Source: Arthrobacter livingstonensis (GTDB lineage: Bacteria; Actinomycetota; Actinomycetes; Actinomycetales; Micrococcaceae). From it: DNA of 64,000 nt. Shown piece after piece: positions 8,846-16,963 of the stretch. Below the pieces are notes generated by a model that was given only the letters and a program-made list of their open reading frames with translations, ran no database searches and had not been told where the DNA came from. The first letter of the stretch is position 1, and every line of letters starts with the position of its first letter. Both the position numbers and the translations under genes were made by a program. Location: NCBI RefSeq assembly GCF_003219815.1, contig NZ_QJVD01000002.1, positions 81,574-145,573 on the forward strand. Direction: 5' to 3'.

Positions 8846-9463
8846 TTACTTAAGCGCTTCGACTCTGGGGCCGGGAACAAACTGCGGATTGCGCCCAAAC
8901 CAGCCGGCCAGCCGCGCATACGTGTCTGCGTTCAGCGGCACGCGCACCTCGTGGCCAACAGCCTTGTCGGAGCCGCGGTAGTCGGCTTTCATCACACGTT
9001 GGGACCAGGCCAGCGACTGGTCGGCCAGCGCCGGGTCAAGCAGGATGGGTACGCCGGTCGCCTTGGCCAGGTCCCAGGAGTGCACGGTGAATTCGGCAAT
9101 TTGCAGGCCGATCCTGCTGCGCAGGGGTGCCTCACCACCGCCTGGCAGCGCCACCTGGCTGCTGAGTTCGGCAACCGCCCAGGCCCGCATCAGCATCGTG
9201 GCCCCGTCGGCAAACCGGGTGGACCAGTCCGCGCCCACGGTGGCGCGGGCAGCCAGCGGATCGACATTGCTGCCCCGGGCCATCACGGTGTAGTTATGCA
9301 GGTCCTGGACCACCAAATGGTGCAGCAGATCCTGGACGGTCCACTCGGAGCACGGGGTGGGCCAGTCCGCCTGGTTGGCGGAGATGGCCTGGATCACCTC
9401 ACCGCATTGGTCAAGGGCTCGTTCCAGTAGTTGTAGCGGATTCGGGATTAAATGCGGGGGCAT
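8846..9463 (-). CDS. TIGR03086-type metal-binding protein (DinB/mycothiol maleylpyruvate isomerase-like)
   Basis: This 205-residue cytoplasmic protein belongs to the actinobacterial DinB-like superfamily that includes mycothiol-dependent enzymes. Two hallmarks are visible: CSEWTVQDLLHHLVVQDLHN near residues 38-57, carrying the first metal-ligand histidine, and EFTVHSWDLAKATG near residues 130-143, carrying the second. The family generally binds a divalent metal with three histidines, and most members have unknown substrates. The gene stands alone, between the divergent-side regulatory region of the peptide importer and a repeat-rich gap. Substrate and pathway cannot be predicted from the sequence. 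Confidence 0.8.
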   Translation of the reverse strand: MPPHLIPNPLQLLERALDQCGEVIQAISANQADWPTPCSEWTVQDLLHHLVVQDLHNYTVMARGSNVDPLAARATVGADWSTRFADGATMLMRAWAVAELSSQVALPGGGEAPLRSRIGLQIAEFTVHSWDLAKATGVPILLDPALADQSLAWSQRVMKADYRGSDKAVGHEVRVPLNADTYARLAGWFGRNPQFVPGPRVEALK

Positions 9464-9596
9464 GGCACTAACCTTCCGTGATCAAAGTCACCTTGTACGG
9501 AAGTTTACGCCAGCTTGGTGTTTTGTGGGCCGTCAGGGCAGTTCCGGGCGCGCCAAGATGAGTGCCGCGGGTAAGACGTCCCGAACCCCTCCCCTC

Positions 9597-9760
9597 AACG
9601 CCGTATCACCGTTGGTGTGAAAAGCGACAACGCCGTAGCAGCGTTGGTGTGAAAAGCGACAACGCCGTATCAGCAGCCGATACGACGTTGGTGGAAACCG
9701 CACCAACGGTGATACCGCGATGGTGGAAACCGCACCAACGGTGATACGGCGTTGTCGGAG
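9597..9760. repeat. Dispersed repeat family B, short tandem array with inverted end
   Basis: Three units of about 32 bases begin AACGCCGTATCACCGTTGGT (second and third diverge: GCCGTAGCAGCGTTGGT, GCCGTATCAGCAG) and share a GTGAAAAGCGAC spacer. They are followed by two units in the opposite orientation (ACCAACGGTGATACCG and ACCAACGGTGATACGGCG). The whole block lies in the gap between the TIGR03086 gene and mnmA, directly after the mnmA stop. The same core recurs 37 kb away at 47232-47563. The flanking 9464-9596 holds no visible gene. Confidence 0.8.
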
Positions 9761-9761
9761 G

Positions 9762-10901
9762 TTATGGCAATTCCGGGCGCGCCAGGGAGCGGGCCGAATC
9801 GATGGTCGCCTGCCCCAGGACACGGGTGCCCTGGTACAGGACAACGGTCTGTCCGGGGGCAACGCCGCGCAGCGGCTCGCCCAGGGTGACCGTCAAGGAT
9901 TGTCGGGAAACGCCGTCGTCCGTCACGTCGGTGACAAAAGCGCGCGCGGGCACGGGGTCGCCGTGGGCGCGGACCTGGGCGTAGCAGTCGAACTCGACGC
10001 CGGTTGCAACCTCGGCGATGGGCAGCCCGGCCCAGGAGACCTTGATGCCCTTGAGCTCGTCGATGGCCAGCAGGGCGTGCGGGCCGACGATGACCTTGTT
10101 TTCCTTGGGCCGGATTTCCAACACGAAACGGGGCTTGCCATCCGCGGCGGGGGTGCCCAGCTTCAGGCCGCGGCGCTGGCCGACGGTGAACTGGTTGGCG
10201 CCTCCGTGGTCCCCCACCTTGGAGCCGGTTTCATCTACGATGTCGCCGTCCGTCATCTTGATTTTCTCGGCCAGCCAGCCGGCGGTGTCGCCGTCGGGGA
10301 TGAAGCAGATGTCATGGCTGTCCGGCTTTTTGGCCACGGACAGGCCCCGGGCCTCGGCCTCGGCGCGGACCTCGGCCTTGGACGGGGTGTCGGCCAGCGG
10401 GAACATGGAATGCTTGAGCTGCTCGTGGGTCAGCACGCCCAGCACATAGCTCTGGTCCTTGGCCCAGTCCGCGGCGCGGTGCAGCTCCGGATTGCCGTCG
10501 GCGTCGGTGATGACCTTCGCGTAGTGGCCGGTGCAGACTGCGTCGAAGCCGAGCGCGATGGCCTTTTCCAGCAGTGCGGCGAACTTGATCCGCTCGTTGC
10601 AGCGCATGCACGGGTTCGGGGTGCGGCCGGCGGCATATTCGTCGATGAAGTCCTGGACCACGTCCTCCTTGAAGCGTTCGGAGAAGTCCCAGACGTAGTA
10701 CGGGATGCCGAGGAGATCGCAGGCACGCCAGGCGTCGTTGGAATCCTCCACGGTGCAACAGCCCCGGCTGCCGGTGCGCAGGGTTCCGGGCATGCGGGAG
10801 AGCGCCAGGTGGACGCCGACGACGTCGTGCCCGGCATCCACAGCCCGTGCTGCGGCAACGGCGGAGTCAACCCCGCCACTCATGGCGGCCAATACTCGCA
10901 T
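9762..10901 (-). CDS. mnmA: tRNA-specific 2-thiouridylase MnmA
   Basis: The enzyme has 379 residues and thiolates uridine 34 of tRNA-Lys, -Glu and -Gln using sulfur relayed from a cysteine desulfurase. The PP-loop SGGVDS is at residues 8-13. The catalytic cysteine pair is C101 (in [12 protein letters not shown]) and C199 (in SHDICFIP). The GQRRGL motif and C-terminal beta-barrel are present, and the length matches the family. The upstream gene on the same strand is a cysteine desulfurase, the expected sulfur donor, though 232 bases containing strong inverted repeats separate them, so they may be separate transcripts. The stop directly adjoins the family B repeats. Confidence 0.96.
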   Translation of the reverse strand: MRVLAAMSGGVDSAVAAARAVDAGHDVVGVHLALSRMPGTLRTGSRGCCTVEDSNDAWRACDLLGIPYYVWDFSERFKEDVVQDFIDEYAAGRTPNPCMRCNERIKFAALLEKAIALGFDAVCTGHYAKVITDADGNPELHRAADWAKDQSYVLGVLTHEQLKHSMFPLADTPSKAEVRAEAEARGLSVAKKPDSHDICFIPDGDTAGWLAEKIKMTDGDIVDETGSKVGDHGGANQFTVGQRRGLKLGTPAADGKPRFVLEIRPKENKVIVGPHALLAIDELKGIKVSWAGLPIAEVATGVEFDCYAQVRAHGDPVPARAFVTDVTDDGVSRQSLTVTLGEPLRGVAPGQTVVLYQGTRVLGQATIDSARSLARPELP

Positions 10902-10977
10902 TACATACCTTTCATTTGGAACAAAAAATCAAATCTTGCGGTGCCAACCGCGACAGGCGACGCCGATCCGCGGGGCG

Positions 10978-11117
10978 CCAGAGCCGGAGGCCTGACAGGG
11001 TCCCGGGAGCACGGGAGCTGCCTACCCCACTCTCGCAGGCTCGACCGGGGCCCCGCAGCATCTCCCTTTCGGGCGCCCGCGAAGCGGGCGGGGATCCCTG
11101 TCAGGCGGGGGCTCTGG
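10978..11117. repeat. Long inverted repeat with internal hairpin between iscS-like gene and mnmA
   Basis: Arms at 10978-11000 (CCAGAGCC...CCTGACAGGG) and 11096-11117 (its near-complement) are about 22 bases long and lie about 95 bases apart. Inside is a perfect 7-bp hairpin, CGCCCGC-GAA-GCGGGCG, at 11074-11090. The CTGACAGGGT word also occurs near 1374-1383. It fills most of the 232-base gap and could form a terminator or a mobile miniature element. Confidence 0.55.
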
Positions 11118-11133
11118 CACCCCCGGACCGAAA

Positions 11134-12354
11134 CTATTGCGTACTCGCCGTTTGAATGGACGATTGATGTCCGGCCATGCCAGCCTGTTTCGCGCGTGCG
11201 TGAGTCTGCGGCAACGCGGCCACAAACGCGTCAACGTCGGCGGGGCCGGATGTATGCCCGAGGCTGAAGCGTTGTGCGCCACGTGCCGTGTCCTCGTCCA
11301 GTCCCATGGCCAGCAACACATGGGAGGGACGCGGCACGCCCGCCGTGCAGGCGGAGCCGGTGGACGACTCAATCCCTGCCATGTCCAGCAGGAACAGCAG
11401 GGAGTCCCCCTCGCAGCCGGGGAACGTGAAGTGGGCGTTGCCGGGGAGCCTGCCGGCGGGATGGAGTGCCGGGTCCACGCCGCGCAGCACCGCCTCGGGA
11501 ACCAGCTCGCGGACGGCAGCCACAAGAGCGTCGCGCAGCCCGGTGATCCGCACGCTTTCCGCGGCCAGGTTGTCCGTAACGTCCTGCGCGGCGGCCGCAA
11601 AGGCCGCAATGCCGGCCGTGTCCAGGGTGCCGGAGCGGACGCTGCGTTCCTGGCCCCCGCCGTGCTGCACGGGAGTCAGTTTGACGGCGCGGCCCAGCAG
11701 CAGCGCGCCGACACCGACGGGTCCGCCGATCTTGTGGCCGCTGATGGACATGGCCGCCAGCCCGGACGCCTTGAAATCCAGCGGCACGGAACCGAACGCC
11801 TGCACGGCGTCGGAGTGGACGGGGATGCCGTGCGGTGCTGCGAGCGCAACAACGCCTTCGATGGGCTGGATGGTCCCCACCTCATTGTTGGCCCACATGC
11901 AGGTGACCAGCGCAACGGAGCCGGCTCCGCCGTCGTCCAGTTCACGCTTCAGGGCCGCCAGGTCCACGGTGCCCGTTTCGTCGACCGGCAGCCAGACGGC
12001 TTCTGCTCCCTCGTGCTTTGCCAGCCACTCCACGGTGTCCTGCACGGCGGCGTGTTCAACAGTGGAGACCAGGATGCGGGTGCGGCGCGGGTCGGCATCC
12101 CGGCGGGACCAGAACAGGCCCTTGACGGCCAAATTGTCCGCCTCGGTGCCGCCCGAGGTAAAAATGACTTCGGTGGGGTGGGCGCCGGCGGCCCTGGCAA
12201 TGGTTTCGCGGGCCTGTTCCACCGTCGCGCGGGCGCGTCGGCCCGCGCCGTGCAGCGACGAGGGGTTGCCGCTGCGGCTGATGACATTGGTGAGTGCGGC
12301 GAGGGCCGGGGCCGAAATTGGCGTGGTCGCCGCGTGGTCTAGATACACGGGCAC
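11134..12354 (-). CDS. Cysteine desulfurase (NifS/IscS family)
   Basis: This 406-residue PLP enzyme releases sulfur from L-cysteine as a protein-bound persulfide for tRNA thiolation and Fe-S clusters. It begins with YLDHAATTPIS. The PLP site is visible as H101, D182-Q185 and the Schiff-base lysine K208 in the SGHKIGGP motif. The catalytic cysteine is C336 in STGSACTAG, on a loop of the NifS/IscS class I length. The last 20 residues (KQAGMAGHQSSIQTASTQ) are an unrelated tail. Its position just upstream of mnmA on the same strand points to service in 2-thiouridine synthesis. It is not accompanied by iscU or suf genes here. Confidence 0.93.
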   Translation of the reverse strand: MPVYLDHAATTPISAPALAALTNVISRSGNPSSLHGAGRRARATVEQARETIARAAGAHPTEVIFTSGGTEADNLAVKGLFWSRRDADPRRTRILVSTVEHAAVQDTVEWLAKHEGAEAVWLPVDETGTVDLAALKRELDDGGAGSVALVTCMWANNEVGTIQPIEGVVALAAPHGIPVHSDAVQAFGSVPLDFKASGLAAMSISGHKIGGPVGVGALLLGRAVKLTPVQHGGGQERSVRSGTLDTAGIAAFAAAAQDVTDNLAAESVRITGLRDALVAAVRELVPEAVLRGVDPALHPAGRLPGNAHFTFPGCEGDSLLFLLDMAGIESSTGSACTAGVPRPSHVLLAMGLDEDTARGAQRFSLGHTSGPADVDAFVAALPQTHARAKQAGMAGHQSSIQTASTQ

Positions 12355-12510
12355 CGCTCAATTCTACGGCATTCACGCGGCGGCCCACTCTACGGTTCAT
12401 ACATTCGACGTCAACATGACCGGGCGTTTGTCAAGGTTGTCAATAACCGCGCCTGATGGCAGGATCGGAGTGTCTCACATCACACGCCATTCCTTGGAGG
12501 GATCCCACCC

Positions 12511-14007
12511 ATGAAGACAATTTTCCGCCGGAGTACGGCGGCTGCCTGTTGCGCAGTCGCGGTCGCCGCATCCACCCTGCTCAGCGGCAGCGCCATGGCC
12601 GCGCCTGCCAGTCCGCCGTCCACACCCATCGCTTTTCCCGCAGCCGACGGCGAGCTCATGAGCTATGTCGTCAACGCGAAGGCCGCCAACGCCGGCAAGA
12701 CCAAGCAGGTCGTGCAGGCCGTGGCGGCCGCCGGTGGCGTCGCCGTCCAGCAGTGGCCCGAGATCGGCGTGGTCATCGTCCAGTCCGACCGCGCCAGCTT
12801 CCGCGCCGATATCCTCAAGTACGGGTACGCCTCCGTGGAATCGGTGGGTGCAACCCGCACCATTGAAGTTGCAGAGGGCACGCCGGACGGCATCGCCACT
12901 CCGTGGCAGGCGGCTCCGCAGCAGCGCGGCAAGCAGCTGGCCAAGGCCGACCTCCTGTACGGTGACGCCACGTTCGACGGCGTTGCCCCCGATCCACGCG
13001 AAACCGAGCAATGGGACATGGTGCAGCTCAAGGCGGACCAGGCCCACCAGGTTACCGATGGTTCCCGGAAGGTCCTGGTCGGTGTCCTGGACAGCGGCAT
13101 TGACCCGAACCACCCGGACCTCAAGGCCAACATTGACGTGGCAAACTCCGTCAACTGCACAAATGCCGGGCGTCCGGATACCTCTCCCACGGGCTGGAAC
13201 CCCACCACGTCGTACCACGGCACCCATGTGGCGGGCATCATCGGCGCCGCCCGCAACGGCGTGGGCATCGTGGGCGTGGCGCCCAATGTGCGCATGGCAT
13301 CCGTCAAAGTGGTCAACGATGCCGGCTCGATCTATCCCGAATACGCCATCTGCGGCTTCATGTGGGCGGGCCTGAAGGGCATGGATGTGACCAACAACAG
13401 CTACTTCATCGATCCGGTGGAATTCTGGTGTGACGACCAGCCCGACCAGAAGGCAGTGCGCGTTGCCGTTGAGCGCGCCGTCAATTGGTCCACGAAAAAA
13501 GGCGTGGTGCACGCGGCAGCTGCCGGCAACGCCTCCTACGACCTGTCCAACAAGACGACCGACACCGACAGCCCGAACGACAGCACGCCGATTGAGCGCC
13601 ACATCAACAATGGGTGCAAGGACATGCCCACGGAGCTGGAGGGCGTGGTCACCGTCTCTTCCACGGACCAGGCCGGCAAGCTGTCATCATTCTCGAACCG
13701 TGGCCTGAATTCAATTGATGTGGCGGCACCGGGCTCGCGGATCCTGTCCACGTTGCCGAACAACACCTACGGGCTTCTCAGCGGCACGTCAATGGCGTCA
13801 CCCCATGTCGCGGGCGTGCTTGCACTCATGAAGTCCCAGCATCCCGGCTGGCAGCCGAAGCAGCTGGTCTCGCAACTGCGCAAGCAGGCTGAGGACCATA
13901 TCTGCATGGCCTCGGCGACACCGATTGGTGCGGCCTGCGCGGGCAACCTGCGCGACAACAGCTACTACGGCGAGGGCATCGCCGACGCCCTGCAGGCAGT
14001 CCTCTAG
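12511..14007 (+). CDS. Secreted subtilisin-like serine protease (peptidase S8)
   Basis: The protein has 498 residues with a Sec signal peptide of about 31 residues ending at AMAAPAS. A propeptide-like region (about 32-175) precedes the catalytic domain. The triad is D194 in VGVLDSGIDPNHPD, H236 in YHGTHVAG and S427 in SGTSMASPHVAG. Cysteine pairs in the domain suggest disulfides, consistent with export. A GGAGG ribosome-binding site lies before the ATG at 12511. The gene is monocistronic, with unrelated genes on both sides. Closest relatives are actinobacterial extracellular S8 proteases; the substrate is probably general protein. Confidence 0.93.
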   Translation: MKTIFRRSTAAACCAVAVAASTLLSGSAMAAPASPPSTPIAFPAADGELMSYVVNAKAANAGKTKQVVQAVAAAGGVAVQQWPEIGVVIVQSDRASFRADILKYGYASVESVGATRTIEVAEGTPDGIATPWQAAPQQRGKQLAKADLLYGDATFDGVAPDPRETEQWDMVQLKADQAHQVTDGSRKVLVGVLDSGIDPNHPDLKANIDVANSVNCTNAGRPDTSPTGWNPTTSYHGTHVAGIIGAARNGVGIVGVAPNVRMASVKVVNDAGSIYPEYAICGFMWAGLKGMDVTNNSYFIDPVEFWCDDQPDQKAVRVAVERAVNWSTKKGVVHAAAAGNASYDLSNKTTDTDSPNDSTPIERHINNGCKDMPTELEGVVTVSSTDQAGKLSSFSNRGLNSIDVAAPGSRILSTLPNNTYGLLSGTSMASPHVAGVLALMKSQHPGWQPKQLVSQLRKQAEDHICMASATPIGAACAGNLRDNSYYGEGIADALQAVL

Positions 14008-14064
14008 GTAGGCTGCTGCGCGGAGCGCAGTACACCCCGTTCACAGCGGCCGTCAGGGTCGTGC

Positions 14065-14112
14065 GACGTCGGGCTTATCGGGATCCGTGGAGGGTCCCGG
14101 CAGGCCCGACGC
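14065..14112. terminator. Hairpin downstream of the subtilisin gene
   Basis: GTCGGGC and GCCCGAC arms close a long stem with a GGGATCC/GGGTCCC inner part. It lies about 60 bases after the protease stop, with no U tract. It probably ends this transcript or the convergent regulator transcript. The remainder of 14008-14247 carries three TTCGCGA words (14184, 14203, 14234) and no gene. Confidence 0.4.
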
Positions 14113-14247
14113 CGTTTAACCCGGCGCCCGCGCGCACCGAGGACGGGGGCAACCCGCGACGACGGGGTAACTTGTGCGGTGCGTTCGCGAGTTGGCCCCG
14201 TGTTCGCGACATGGTGCGCGGCGATGCCCCGTTTTCGCGAACCCGTT

Positions 14248-14934
14248 CTAAGTTGTTTTCGGCACCAGCCGGGCGCAGCAGTGCGACAGCTCGGCGTCCG
14301 GTTCAATGGTGTGGCGGCAGTCCCCGCAGCCGAGCAGTGCGCCGTTGAGCAACGAGCCGTTGAGGGAGCATACAACGCCGGCGTGTTCCTGCGACAGCTT
14401 GTGGAACGGGCAGTTCGCCATGATGGTGCCGCCCGCCCCGTCGGGCTGGGGATCGTAGCCGGCACTTTCGAGCAGCTTGTGAATGGTGCCGGCCTCGGCA
14501 CCCAACCGCTTCCCGGCGTCGAACGCCACGTCGGCAAGGGTATCTTCCACCGCCACGGAGGAGTCGATGGAAAGCTGCACGGCGGCGGCGAGCAGTTCGG
14601 CGGCGAGGTCGTAGTGGCGGGCAGGGACGGAGGCCGCCACCTCGTCCACGGCCACGGTGTACAGCTTGGTGGGGCGCCCGGACCCGGGACCGGTACGCTC
14701 CCCCACCTTGCGGAATTCCACCAGCAGCAGGCCGTCGGACACCAGCCGGTCAAGGTGCGCGCGGATGGTGCTTTTGGGCAGCTCGAGCGCCTCCGCACAG
14801 TCGTCCCGGCTGAGGGCGAGCGGGCTTTCGCGCAGCAGTTCGAACAGCTTCCTGCGCACGGGATCGCCCAGGGACGCGACGGCCGTGAGCCGCCCCGCCT
14901 CGCTCAGGGACGCCTGCTGCTGGGTTGGATTCAT
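14248..14934 (-). CDS. SufR-like winged-helix regulator with C-terminal cysteine cluster
   Basis: This 228-residue protein has an N-terminal winged helix: SLGDPVRRKLFELL, then recognition helix LPKSTIRAHLDRLVSDGLL and wing SGRPTKLYTV. The C-terminal half carries six cysteines: C175 (ANCPFH), C189 (VVCSLN), C203 and C206 (GCGDC), C219 and C220. Spacing C-X13-C-X13-C resembles SufR, the repressor that ligates an Fe-S cluster in cyanobacteria and actinobacteria. No suf genes are adjacent. Instead it is divergent from the folE operon, with an inverted repeat over the shared promoter region. I infer redox or Fe-S-responsive control of that operon and of itself. Confidence 0.75.
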   Translation of the reverse strand: MNPTQQQASLSEAGRLTAVASLGDPVRRKLFELLRESPLALSRDDCAEALELPKSTIRAHLDRLVSDGLLLVEFRKVGERTGPGSGRPTKLYTVAVDEVAASVPARHYDLAAELLAAAVQLSIDSSVAVEDTLADVAFDAGKRLGAEAGTIHKLLESAGYDPQPDGAGGTIMANCPFHKLSQEHAGVVCSLNGSLLNGALLGCGDCRHTIEPDAELSHCCARLVPKTT

Positions 14935-14986
14935 GACTGCATGCCTTCGATGGTGATGGGGAGGATGTTGCTTTGTTTCATTCTTA

Positions 14987-15020
14987 CTTGACGCTTCGAG
15001 TCTGCGCTTCTAAAGTCAAG
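14987..15020. promoter_or_regulatory. Putative promoter and operator for the folE operon
   Basis: A sigma-A-like promoter reads TTGACG (14988-14993), 17 bases, then TAAAGT (15011-15016). Inverted half-sites CTTGAC (14987-14992) and GTCAAG (15015-15020) cover both promoter hexamers; they extend imperfectly to TTCTTACTTGAC and GTCAAGAATA. A protein bound here would block transcription. The divergent SufR-like gene is the obvious candidate binder. Confidence 0.55.
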
Positions 15021-15047
15021 AATACAAGATTTAGAAAGGAAGAGCAC

Positions 15048-15653
15048 ATGTCGATTTCCAGTGCCACCCTCCCCGACCTTCTCGCCTTCGAGGACCCTGC
15101 GTTGGAGGTTCGGGCGCCCATTGACCTTCCGGCGGCACAGGCGGCCATTGCCGATTTCCTCCGCGCACTGGGCCGTGACGTCAACGACCCGCACCTGTTG
15201 GACACTCCGCGCCGGGTGGCCGCCGCTTATGCCGAAATGCTCACGCCACGGGAAACCAACTGGACCACCTTCCCCAACGATGAAGGCTACGCGGGCCTGG
15301 TCCTCGTCAAGGATGTGCCCTTTCACTCGTTATGCCAGCACCATCTGCTGCCCTTCCGCGGCGTGGCGCACGTGGGCTACCTGCCCGGCGATCGCCTGTT
15401 CGGCCTCTCCAAGCTGGCCCGCGGCGTGGAGCTTTTTGCCAGAGACCTCCAGGTCCAGGAACGCCTGACCCAACAGGTGGCAGACTGGCTGGAAGAAACG
15501 CTGTCCCCCCGCGGCGTCGGAGTGGTCCTGGAGGCCGAGCACATGTGCATGTCCCTGCGCGGCGTCCAGGTGTCAGGCTCCCTGACGCGCACCTCCGTGT
15601 TCACCGGGAAACTGGCCGACGCCGGACCCTTGCGCGACCAGTTCCTCCAGTAA
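15048..15653 (+). CDS. folE: GTP cyclohydrolase I, FolE type
   Basis: The enzyme has 201 residues and converts GTP to 7,8-dihydroneopterin triphosphate, the entry step to folates and other pterins. Zinc ligands C96, H99 (in SLCQHHLLPF) and C167 (in EHMCMSLRG) are intact, as are H98 and H165 and the GLSKLARGVELFARDLQVQE segment. ATG 15048 is chosen because GAAAGGAAG lies directly upstream; the frame extends further but without a ribosome site. It leads a four-gene operon. Folate genes folB and folK, which normally accompany folE in actinobacteria, are absent here, so this may be a second, specialised copy. Confidence 0.93.
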   Translation: MSISSATLPDLLAFEDPALEVRAPIDLPAAQAAIADFLRALGRDVNDPHLLDTPRRVAAAYAEMLTPRETNWTTFPNDEGYAGLVLVKDVPFHSLCQHHLLPFRGVAHVGYLPGDRLFGLSKLARGVELFARDLQVQERLTQQVADWLEETLSPRGVGVVLEAEHMCMSLRGVQVSGSLTRTSVFTGKLADAGPLRDQFLQ

Positions 15654-15709
15654 CCCTTTCCCACCATTTATTCAGCAGGCATCCACTTCCACGGAAAGAG
15701 ATTCTTATC

Positions 15710-16963
15710 ATGAGTGAATCAAGCAGCACACCCGCAGCTGAAGAAGCAGGCATGGTCATCATTGGCGGCGGCCTCACGGGCGCCACGGCGGCGGAAACGT
15801 TGCGCACGGAAGGCTGGAGCGGCCCGGTGACCGTCGTGGCCGACGAGGCGGAGACGCCGTACCAGCGACCACCGCTGTCCAAGGGTTTTTTGGCCGGCAA
15901 GGAAGGCGACGACGCGCTCCTGCCCTACCCCGCCAGCTGGTACCCCGAGAACAACGTGACAGTCCTCCAAGGGACGGAGGCCACCGAAATCGACCCCTCC
16001 GCCCACACCGTCACACTGACTGACGGATCCACCCTGCCCTACGCCAAGCTGCTCATCGCCACCGGAGCCACCCCCCGCGTCATCCCGTTCCCGGGCGTTG
16101 ACCTGGACGGCGTGCACTACTTCCGCACCAAGGCGGACGCCATGGCGATGAAGGAGCTGCTCTCGGCCGGAGGGCACAACCTGGTCATGATCGGCTCAGG
16201 CTGGATCGGGATGGAAATTGCCGCCACGGCACGCGAGCTCGGCAACAACGTCACGCTGCTGGGCCTGGAGGAGGTGCCACTGTCCGTCGCGATCGGCAGG
16301 GAGCTGGGCGGCGTGTTCCTCAACCGCCACCAGGAGGCCGGCGTGAAGTTCGTGCTTCCTTCCAGCGCCAAGGAGATCCAGGGCAGCGCCGGCAAAGTGA
16401 CGGCCGTGCTGACGACCACCGGCGAAACGCTGCCCGCAGATGTGGTGATTGTCGCCGTCGGCGTTGTCCCCAACACCGCCCTGGCCAAGGACGCCGGGCT
16501 CACCATCGAGAACGGCATCCAGGTCACGGGCAGCCTGGCGACCTCCGACCCGGACATCTTTGCCGCCGGCGACGTCGCCAACTCCCTGCACCCCGTGACC
16601 AACGCCTTCGCCCGCTCCGAGCACTGGGCCAACGCCATTGCCAGCGGCAAGGTGGCCGCCAAGTCCATGCTCGGCCAGGACGCCGTGCTCGATGACATCC
16701 CGTACTTCTACACCGACCAGTTCGACCTCGGCATGGAGTACTCCGGCTTCGGCGCGCTCACCAAGGACGCCGATCTGGTGGTCCGGGGCAGCCTGGAAAA
16801 GCGCGAATTCATCGCCTTCTGGGTGCTCGACGGCCGCGTCGTGGCCGGCATGAACGTCAACATCTGGGACGTGCAGGACGCCATCAAGGACCTCATCAGC
16901 TCCGCGCGCACCGTCGACACGGCAAAGCTGGCTGACCCGCAAACACCGCTCGGGGATATTTGA
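15710..16963 (+). CDS. FAD/NAD(P)-dependent ferredoxin-reductase-like oxidoreductase
   Basis: This 417-residue flavoprotein resembles putidaredoxin/rhodocoxin reductases. The FAD dinucleotide fold IIGGGLTGATAAETLR is at about residues 17-32. The PYQRPPLSKGFL motif follows, the NAD(P)H fold VMIGSGWIGMEIAATARELG is at about 159-178, and the second FAD motif DIFAAGDVA is near 282-290. A C-terminal reductase domain completes the family length. ATG 15710 follows GGAAAGAG. Its TGA overlaps the start of the DHPS-like gene (TGATG). Its electron acceptor is not encoded next to it. In this operon it may reduce a pterin intermediate or feed a redox partner. Confidence 0.88.
   Translation: MSESSSTPAAEEAGMVIIGGGLTGATAAETLRTEGWSGPVTVVADEAETPYQRPPLSKGFLAGKEGDDALLPYPASWYPENNVTVLQGTEATEIDPSAHTVTLTDGSTLPYAKLLIATGATPRVIPFPGVDLDGVHYFRTKADAMAMKELLSAGGHNLVMIGSGWIGMEIAATARELGNNVTLLGLEEVPLSVAIGRELGGVFLNRHQEAGVKFVLPSSAKEIQGSAGKVTAVLTTTGETLPADVVIVAVGVVPNTALAKDAGLTIENGIQVTGSLATSDPDIFAAGDVANSLHPVTNAFARSEHWANAIASGKVAAKSMLGQDAVLDDIPYFYTDQFDLGMEYSGFGALTKDADLVVRGSLEKREFIAFWVLDGRVVAGMNVNIWDVQDAIKDLISSARTVDTAKLADPQTPLGDI

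Noticed and set aside
9597-9760. Riboswitch or attenuator before mnmA
   Set aside because: The repeats lie downstream of the mnmA stop, not upstream, and recur at 47 kb after an unrelated gene.
15332-15709. Long upstream extension of the flavoprotein frame
   Set aside because: It overlaps folE in another frame, and GGAAAGAG with ATG 15710 gives a clear start at the FAD motif.
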